Source: Spirochaetales bacterium (GTDB lineage Bacteria > Spirochaetota > Spirochaetia > Sphaerochaetales > Sphaerochaetaceae). Taken from it: a stretch of 21,977 bases of DNA. The notes under the pieces are model-generated. The model was not told the origin of the DNA. It was given only the letters and a program-made list of their open reading frames with translations, and did not search any database. Where the stretch lies: NCBI GenBank assembly GCA_022785155.1, contig JALFRH010000040.1, positions 1 through 21,977 on the forward strand. Reading direction: 5' to 3'. Position numbers and translations under genes: made by a program. Below, in pieces: positions 13,943-19,372 of this stretch (position 1 is its first letter; every line of letters starts with the position of its first letter).

Positions 13943-13994
13943 AAGATGGCTCCGCTGATATTCTATATAGAGTGGAGCAATATGAAGATTTCCA

Positions 13995-15662
13995 TTAATC
14001 CAATAGTTTTTTCGATACCTCAAGAACCCTGTTTTTATCCATCTTTACAACTTGCCTATCATAAGTGATCAGACCATTGAGTTCGTCTTCCACGTCTGAC
14101 AGCTGAGTGTATATGGCGGCGGAAAGGCCCAGGGCCTTGGCAGGTATTATGTCCCTTTCATACATGGCTACAAAGGCATCCGTCAGCTCCTTCTCGCTGT
14201 TGAACCCCTTGTATTGGAAAGTATCCTCACCATATCTATGGCCCTTTATCTCCCTTCCATAGCCTCCGAACTCTGTCAGGATCACACAGCGTTCCAGCTT
14301 GTCTTTCCTATAGGAGTAGGGACGGAAATAGACATGGAGGCTCTTGAAGCTTCCTGCTTTTTGATCCAGCCACCCCGAAGCGTAGTCGACGGTACGTGTC
14401 TTGTCTTTTTCCTCTACGCTTCTTCCGATCCTTACGCTGTCGAACTGGCCCCAGGCCTCATTGAAGGGAACCCACATGGCGATACTTGTCACGTTGTATA
14501 GATGATCTATCATAGCGTATAGATTCTTCTCAAACTCGGCCCTCATTTCCTTATCTCTCCTCCTTAGAAGGAAGTAGTGGTTGTCTTTTAGGTGGGAACC
14601 TAAAACAAGGGGAGCGGAAATGATTGGGAAGAAATAGTTTCCTCCGCCGCTTACCATATCCTGCCACACAAGAATACCAAGTCTATCGCAGTGCCAATAC
14701 CATCTCAGGCTCTCTACTTTTATGTGCTTACGTAGAGTATTGAATCCCATGCTTTTTGCCATCTTTATATCATCCACCATGGCGCTGTCGGAAAATGGAG
14801 TATATAAGCCCCCATCCCAGTATCCCTGATCCAAGAGACCATGGTGGAAATATGGCTTCCCGTTCAGCATAAGGCGCTTTGTTCCCTTGTCGTCTTCTCC
14901 CACACCAAAGGTCCTGAGCCCCACATAAGAGTGTACTTTGTCTTCATTGAATGAGAGGGAAAAATAATAGAGATAAGGATCCTCAGGAGACCATGGATGT
15001 GGAGAAGAAATATCTATTCGTGTCTCTCCTTTATCGTTTAATTTGTAAGCCTTATCCATAAGAGTGAGGACACACTCTCCCTCACCCTCTTTATCAAGAG
15101 AAATCCAGAACCCCTTCAAGTCTGGTACCAGCTTCATTTTCTTAATGTAGTTCTTAGGGGTCTTCTCGACCCAGACGCTTTGCCAAATGCCGCTTTGAGG
15201 CGTGTACCAGATGCCCCCTCTCTTTCTCCTCTGTTTCCCTCTCTCCTGCTCCTTTGTGTCCGTAGGGTCAGTGACCCTCACTTCCAAGGAAAACTCCTTT
15301 CTGTCTATTTCCAGGGAGAAGGGGAGGTAACCCCCTCTATGCCTTGTCTTCTCTTCCCCATCAATGAAGACTGTGGCCTCATAATCCACAGCTCCGAAGT
15401 GGAGAAAGAGTCTCTCTTTCTCCCCATCAAAGGAAAAGGGAAGGGAAACAGTGGTGGAGTAAAGGAGAGTCTCATCAGGCTCTGTCATGTGGCCAAAGCC
15501 GCTTCTTTCCGCCTCAGGACTAAAGGGTACAAGTATTTTTCCTTCCTTGATGGTTTCATTCTCTTTTGATAGAACCTTCAGGTCCCATAAGCCGTTGAGT
15601 ACGACCCAGTTTTCTTTTCTTTCAAACTGAGGCCTAGGATATTCAGGAAAAGGAATGTTCAT
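13995..15662 (-). CDS. Glycoside hydrolase family 2 enzyme (beta-galactosidase/glucuronidase type), cytoplasmic
   Basis: A 555-aa enzyme with no signal peptide. Domain order: GH2 sugar-binding jelly roll (about 15-165), Ig-like part (165-255), then TIM barrel (256-555). The acid/base Glu402 lies in PFNEAW (399-404) and the nucleophile Glu464 in LTEFGGYG (462-469), both the hallmark GH2 positions. This predicts retaining hydrolysis of a beta-linked glycoside such as a galactoside, mannoside or glucuronide; the substrate cannot be read from sequence. It is shorter than LacZ and close to the compact GH2 enzymes. The start codon ATG overlaps the stop of the MFS gene by 4 nt (ATGA), so uptake and hydrolysis are coupled. 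It would act on intact sugars brought in by the transporter. No regulator is adjacent. Confidence 0.86.
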   Translation of the reverse strand: MNIPFPEYPRPQFERKENWVVLNGLWDLKVLSKENETIKEGKILVPFSPEAERSGFGHMTEPDETLLYSTTVSLPFSFDGEKERLFLHFGAVDYEATVFIDGEEKTRHRGGYLPFSLEIDRKEFSLEVRVTDPTDTKEQERGKQRRKRGGIWYTPQSGIWQSVWVEKTPKNYIKKMKLVPDLKGFWISLDKEGEGECVLTLMDKAYKLNDKGETRIDISSPHPWSPEDPYLYYFSLSFNEDKVHSYVGLRTFGVGEDDKGTKRLMLNGKPYFHHGLLDQGYWDGGLYTPFSDSAMVDDIKMAKSMGFNTLRKHIKVESLRWYWHCDRLGILVWQDMVSGGGNYFFPIISAPLVLGSHLKDNHYFLLRRRDKEMRAEFEKNLYAMIDHLYNVTSIAMWVPFNEAWGQFDSVRIGRSVEEKDKTRTVDYASGWLDQKAGSFKSLHVYFRPYSYRKDKLERCVILTEFGGYGREIKGHRYGEDTFQYKGFNSEKELTDAFVAMYERDIIPAKALGLSAAIYTQLSDVEDELNGLITYDRQVVKMDKNRVLEVSKKLLD

Positions 15663-16906
15663 GATCTTTTCTCCCTTCTATAAAGAGATACAAGAGGAAT
15701 AAGGGAGAGAAGAGTAAGAAGGAAGGAAAGGAGGAAAACCCTTGGTGTAGGTACGCTCTTCACCACTCCCAGTTCCGTATATGTGAGGCTTGAGCCCTTG
15801 ATTACAAAGGAGCCTAGGAAAGGACCGACTATCATAGGGATCATGACCTGGAATATCATCCTGACACCCTGTATCTCTCCTTCCTTTCCCTTTGGAGTGT
15901 AGTCACGGACAAGGGAAGAGAGGACTGAAGTGGATATAAGGTATCCTGTCATCATTATCACTCCAGATATGGTGGTGACGATGAAACTACGGGCAAAAAA
16001 CATTAGTATCATTCCTATGGCCATAAGTATTACTGCAGGAAATGAACTTCTTACTCTTCCTCTTTTATCCACCACCTTACCCAGAACTACACACAATACC
16101 GATGAAAGGACAAGAACTATACCAAGAAGAACAACGTAGTTATCAAAGCCCAGGTAGTTCTGTATATAGATTATAAGGTAAGGGTAGAACACCTGCATTC
16201 CTATGGCGTTTATACCAAAGGCCAAGAGAGAGATGTATAGGCTTTTGTTTTCTTTGACTGTAGAGGGGAGAAAGCCATAGATAAGGTTTGAGAGAAAACT
16301 GCCCTTATCTCTCTTTTCCCTTCTGTCATCTTTAATGAAGAAGAATGAGAGGATACCTGCCATGAGCATTATGGCTGCAGTAATAAGAAAGAATGCCTTC
16401 CATTCCCCCTTCTGGGTAAAGCCATCCAGAACTCCAAATACTATTAGCATTGCAGCCATAGGCATTATCTGAACCACGCTTTCCACCTTGGTCCTCTTTT
16501 CCTCCTCTACGCTTTCTGTGACATAGGCGTTGAAGACGGCGTCATTTGCCGTGGAGCCGAAGAATGTCATGACACAGTCCAGGATTACGACTGTAAGTGC
16601 TGCAAGGGATACTCCTTTTAGGGAAGACGGGGATACAAAGGCAAAGAGGGCCACAGTAAGCGCCCAGATTACATAGCCCCAGGTCATAAAGGGCTTTCTT
16701 CTTCCGATTCTGTCTGAAAAAGTCCCCATAAACAGGGTGGTGAAGGTGGCTGTAATGGCTGAAAGAGCCACCATCAGTGCAATATACCCGGGATCCTGGG
16801 ATATTGTGTTGTAAAGAAAGACATTGAAATACATGTTCTCCACTGTCCAGGCAATCTGTCCAGCTAGTCCAATGGTAATGATCGAAGGCCAAATGTTCTT
16901 TTTCAT
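15659..16906 (-). CDS. MFS transporter (GPH/sugar-cation symporter-like), partner of GH2
   Basis: A 415-aa inner-membrane transporter with about 12 hydrophobic segments. The MFS loop 2-3 motif GTFSDRIGRRKP (61-72) and its second-half repeat GKVVDKRGRVR are both present. The first helix begins near residue 8 (SIITIGLAGQIAWTVENMYF). I start at 16906, where MKKNIWPSII gives the normal MFS N-terminus and a CAGACA/TACAAT pair sits 6 nt upstream. A longer form from 17020 (AAGGAG at 17034 to 17029) would add 38 residues with no counterpart I know; it remains possible. By context it imports the substrate of the GH2 enzyme, with which it overlaps by 4 nt. Substrate unknown. Confidence 0.82.
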   Translation of the reverse strand: MKKNIWPSIITIGLAGQIAWTVENMYFNVFLYNTISQDPGYIALMVALSAITATFTTLFMGTFSDRIGRRKPFMTWGYVIWALTVALFAFVSPSSLKGVSLAALTVVILDCVMTFFGSTANDAVFNAYVTESVEEEKRTKVESVVQIMPMAAMLIVFGVLDGFTQKGEWKAFFLITAAIMLMAGILSFFFIKDDRREKRDKGSFLSNLIYGFLPSTVKENKSLYISLLAFGINAIGMQVFYPYLIIYIQNYLGFDNYVVLLGIVLVLSSVLCVVLGKVVDKRGRVRSSFPAVILMAIGMILMFFARSFIVTTISGVIMMTGYLISTSVLSSLVRDYTPKGKEGEIQGVRMIFQVMIPMIVGPFLGSFVIKGSSLTYTELGVVKSVPTPRVFLLSFLLTLLSLIPLVSLYRREKRS

Positions 16907-16912
16907 GTGAAG

Positions 16913-16941
16913 ATTGTACGCTATATTTCCCTGAATGTCTG
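16913..16941 (-). promoter_or_regulatory. Candidate MFS promoter, possibly leaderless
   Basis: On the minus strand CAGACA (16941 to 16936), 17-nt spacer, TACAAT (16918 to 16913), then 6 nt to the ATG at 16906. The -35 hexamer is the same as for the XRE regulator. Confidence 0.45.
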
Positions 16942-17101
16942 AAAAATATAGTCGCTGCATGTCATACAAAAAGAGAAATGCCTTTTCAGAGAGTAGCTGA
17001 CTCCACCAGATTTTTTTCATCACCCAATCTCCTTGGGACATGAAAGAAATCGGATATGGCCTTAATTGGAAAGAATTTACCTTTCCTTACCTATGAGTAA
17101 A

Positions 17102-17131
17102 TTGACACTTTCCCAAGCTTTGGAGTAGATT
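17102..17131 (+). promoter_or_regulatory. Promoter of rpsD
   Basis: Perfect TTGACA (17102-17107) and TAGATT (17126-17131) with an 18-nt spacer, 52 nt before the start of rpsD. The -10 is 4 of 6. Confidence 0.5.
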
Positions 17132-17183
17132 GTATTAGTCGATTTTCGGCAAAACCAATAATTCTAACTGGAGGGTATAAATC

Positions 17184-17777
17184 ATGGGAAGAAATTTTAC
17201 TCCTAGATTTAAGCAGTGCAGAAGACTTGGGGTCAATGTTTGTGGACATCCCAAGGCAATGAAGAGAGCAGGAAGCCCTGCTTTCGCAAAGAGAAAGAAG
17301 CCTACTGACTACAGCAAGCAGCTTACAGAGAAGCAGAAGCTCAAGGCTTACTACGGCGTTATGGAGAAGCAGCTCCACCACTACTATGAGAAGGCTCTTA
17401 CATCCGATCTCAGAACTGGTGATGCTCTTGTCATCTCTCTCGAGAAAAGACTTGACAACGCTGTATACAGAATTGGCTTTGCAAACTCCATCAGACTTGC
17501 TCGCCAGCTCGTCAGCCATGGCCACATCCTGGTAAACGGCCAGAACGTCAACATTCCTTCCTACGCACTTCAGCCAGGTGACAAAGTCACACTTAAGGAG
17601 AAGAGCAGAAAGAACGTTCAGTTCGAAGCTAACTTCAAGGGTCACAGATCTTTCAACCTCCCTTACTTCTCAATCGATGAAGAAGGCTGGACAGGAACAC
17701 TTACACGTTTGCCTGAGAGAAACGAAATCCCAGTTGAAGTAAACGACCAGCTCGTAGTCGAGTTCTACTCAAAGTAA
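17184..17777 (+). CDS. rpsD: 30S ribosomal protein S4
   Basis: A 197-aa protein that nucleates 30S assembly by binding 16S rRNA. The basic N-terminal part (GRNFTPRFKQCRRLG) is followed by the S4 RNA-binding domain (about 88-150: LEKRLDNAVYRIGF, ARQLVSHGHILVNG, IPSYALQPGD). The ending NDQLVVEFYSK is as in other S4 proteins. Two cysteines (12 and 20) occur in the N-terminal zinc region, but not the four-Cys set. GGAGGG precedes the ATG. It is a solitary gene here, not in the S10/alpha operon. Codon use is highly biased, as expected. It has a long 3' untranslated stretch ending in a strong terminator at 17927. Confidence 0.97.
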   Translation: MGRNFTPRFKQCRRLGVNVCGHPKAMKRAGSPAFAKRKKPTDYSKQLTEKQKLKAYYGVMEKQLHHYYEKALTSDLRTGDALVISLEKRLDNAVYRIGFANSIRLARQLVSHGHILVNGQNVNIPSYALQPGDKVTLKEKSRKNVQFEANFKGHRSFNLPYFSIDEEGWTGTLTRLPERNEIPVEVNDQLVVEFYSK

Positions 17778-17926
17778 AACTCCCCATAGTCTTCAATAGA
17801 TTCGGGTTTCCCTTCCACCACAATGGAAAGGAGAAAGAAAGAACAAGGCCACATTCCAATTTTGCCCTCTTTCCAGAACATAGGTTGGCGGCTACCCTCA
17901 AAACAACCTTTGTGAAACCCCAATTT

Positions 17927-17956
17927 AAAAGTCCCCGAAACCGGGGGCTTTTTATT
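17927..17956 (+). terminator. Intrinsic terminator downstream of rpsD
   Basis: AAAAGTCCCCG (17927-17937) pairs with CGGGGGCTTTT (17942-17952) over 11 bp with one T-G pair around an AAAC loop, then TTTATTTTG. It lies about 150 nt after the rpsD stop. It could also serve the convergent lipoprotein gene from the other side, where AAAA follows as T on the minus strand. Confidence 0.88.
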
Positions 17957-17976
17957 TTGTTTTATCTTCTCTCTTA

Positions 17977-18681
17977 TTAATTCTTCCACTGTACGGTAAA
18001 GGTCAAAGGCTTATTCAGTGTCAGGAAATCTACTACAGGGAAGGAGTATACAGCCCTTCTGGAGCCGATTTTCATGGCACCTTTTATTGATACTATATCC
18101 CCTGGAGTCTCTATTTCTATGGAGACAAAGCTCTTTTTCAAGGCCTCGGGGCCTTCTTCTCCAAGGAGGAAGGAGATCATATCCATATACTCTTCGTCGC
18201 TCATGCCATTGGAGTATCTTGGGCCATAGACTTCGAAGTTGGGATCAGAGAGAAATGGAATGACGCTTTCCAGTTCTTCATAGTTGTCATAGCTGAGATT
18301 AAGGACCATTTTGTCTTCAGTAATAGAGAGAAGGGTGTTGCCCTTTCCTCCGTTGAGATCCGCCACCAGTTTCTCAAGACTAGAGAAATCCAAGGATATT
18401 ATATACCTTGTGCTGTTGCCATCTGTCTGCAGCTTCAGGTTGGATGAGTATGAAGATTGGTTGAGCCTGTCGGCGAAATTGATCATGGCCTCATCCATTA
18501 TGGAGTAATCGCTTTGGGGAGTGAAGTCTGAGAAATCTTCCAATACATCCAGAAAAAATTGGTCTACTTTTATATCGGAAAATGATGACCCGCCGTTTTT
18601 TGATAGGACAAAGGACTGGGTTACACTACAGGATGCCAGAATAAAAACAGAGGCTGAAAGAATCAAAAAAAGTCTTTTCAT
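17977..18681 (-). CDS. Lipoprotein of unknown function
   Basis: A 234-aa protein with a lipoprotein signal peptide (MKRLFLILSASVFI, lipobox LASC, Cys18). The mature part is soluble and acidic, with repeated short hydrophobic stretches (IISLDFSSLEKLVADL, MVLNLSYDNYEELESVIPFL) and a basic-to-hydrophobic ending (KPLTFTVQWKN). I do not recognise the family; it probably sits in the outer membrane or periplasm. There is no Shine-Dalgarno; TATCAT (18694 to 18689) ends 7 nt before the ATG. It faces rpsD and shares the terminator region; the secreted gene at 18803 is divergent, separated by 121 nt. Confidence 0.75.
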   Translation of the reverse strand: MKRLFLILSASVFILASCSVTQSFVLSKNGGSSFSDIKVDQFFLDVLEDFSDFTPQSDYSIMDEAMINFADRLNQSSYSSNLKLQTDGNSTRYIISLDFSSLEKLVADLNGGKGNTLLSITEDKMVLNLSYDNYEELESVIPFLSDPNFEVYGPRYSNGMSDEEYMDMISFLLGEEGPEALKKSFVSIEIETPGDIVSIKGAMKIGSRRAVYSFPVVDFLTLNKPLTFTVQWKN

Positions 18682-18729
18682 GGAAAAAATGATAAACCAT
18701 CACTGTTAATCTTGGAAGAAGAGAAGATG

Positions 18730-18758
18730 TAGTTGTGGTCTGCAACTATGGACATAAT
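18730..18758 (+). promoter_or_regulatory. Inverted repeat and -10-like element before the exported protein
   Basis: TAGTTG (18730-18735) and CAACTA (18743-18748) are inverted copies around 7 nt, followed by CATAAT (18753-18758). No good -35 at the right distance. It lies in the divergent gap shared with the lipoprotein gene. Confidence 0.3.
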
Positions 18759-18802
18759 GTGAAAAAGAATGCTAGAAAAACAGAGCTTTGTCAGGAGGGA
18801 CT

Positions 18803-19372
18803 ATGAAAAAGATAGTGATGCTGTCTGTATTATGTTTGTCGCTTGTATTCTCACTCTATGCATCAGACTGGAGCGGCCGTTATATCTGGGTAAACTCTAC
18901 AGATAAAGATAATGGCGGAAAGATGGCAAGTTTGGAGTTTGTGGTAAAAGAGACGAAAGAAGAGTGGCGGAGGGAAATATACTTGGTGGATAAAGAAAAA
19001 GAGTATAGATTGTCCCCGCTTATCCTGCCCACTGATGACTCTTTCTCTCTGTGGCATAAATATAAGGAAGACTCAGAGGCGGGGGAAACCTTCAGAGTAA
19101 ACAACAAAAAGATAAACACTTCGCCCTTTGTTCCTGGAAAATGGATGATTTATCAGATTGAAACCACTGAGAATGAATCCATAACCACTATGAAAGTAAG
19201 TGCCTTCAACTTTAAAGTAGATGTAAAGATAACCTTTTCCTTCTCACTTGACGAGAACGGCAAAGAGCAATTAACTTTTTGGATGGACACAGATTTATCC
19301 TTGGCTGACGGTATGTTCTTCAAAAATCCCGAGCCGGAAAGCAATGGAAGATTTGTTCTAGTCAAACAATGA
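18803..19372 (+). CDS. Small exported protein of unknown function, coupled to topA
   Basis: A 189-aa protein with a Sec signal peptide (MKKIVMLSVLCLSLVFSLYA, cleavage expected before SDW). The mature part is a soluble Trp/Glu/Lys-rich domain (WSGRYIWVN, ETKEEWRREIYLVDKEKE, SLWHKYKED) ending RFVLVKQ; it has no Cys and no membrane segment. I do not recognise it; a periplasmic or secreted single-domain protein is likely. The start at 18803 is set by AGGAGG (18793-18798); TTG at 18788 would put residues before the signal. The stop overlaps an ATG of topA (ATGA, 19369-19372), so the two may be coupled, an unusual pairing. Function unknown. Confidence 0.75.
   Translation: MKKIVMLSVLCLSLVFSLYASDWSGRYIWVNSTDKDNGGKMASLEFVVKETKEEWRREIYLVDKEKEYRLSPLILPTDDSFSLWHKYKEDSEAGETFRVNNKKINTSPFVPGKWMIYQIETTENESITTMKVSAFNFKVDVKITFSFSLDENGKEQLTFWMDTDLSLADGMFFKNPEPESNGRFVLVKQ

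Noticed and set aside
13943..13990. GCTCC...GGAGC pair between the convergent lipoprotein and GH2 genes
   Set aside because: Five-bp stem, large loop, no T-tract; not a convincing terminator.
17778..17926. Small coding region in the rpsD 3' stretch
   Set aside because: No frame with a start, ribosome binding site and plausible protein; the minus-strand frames here do not resemble real proteins.
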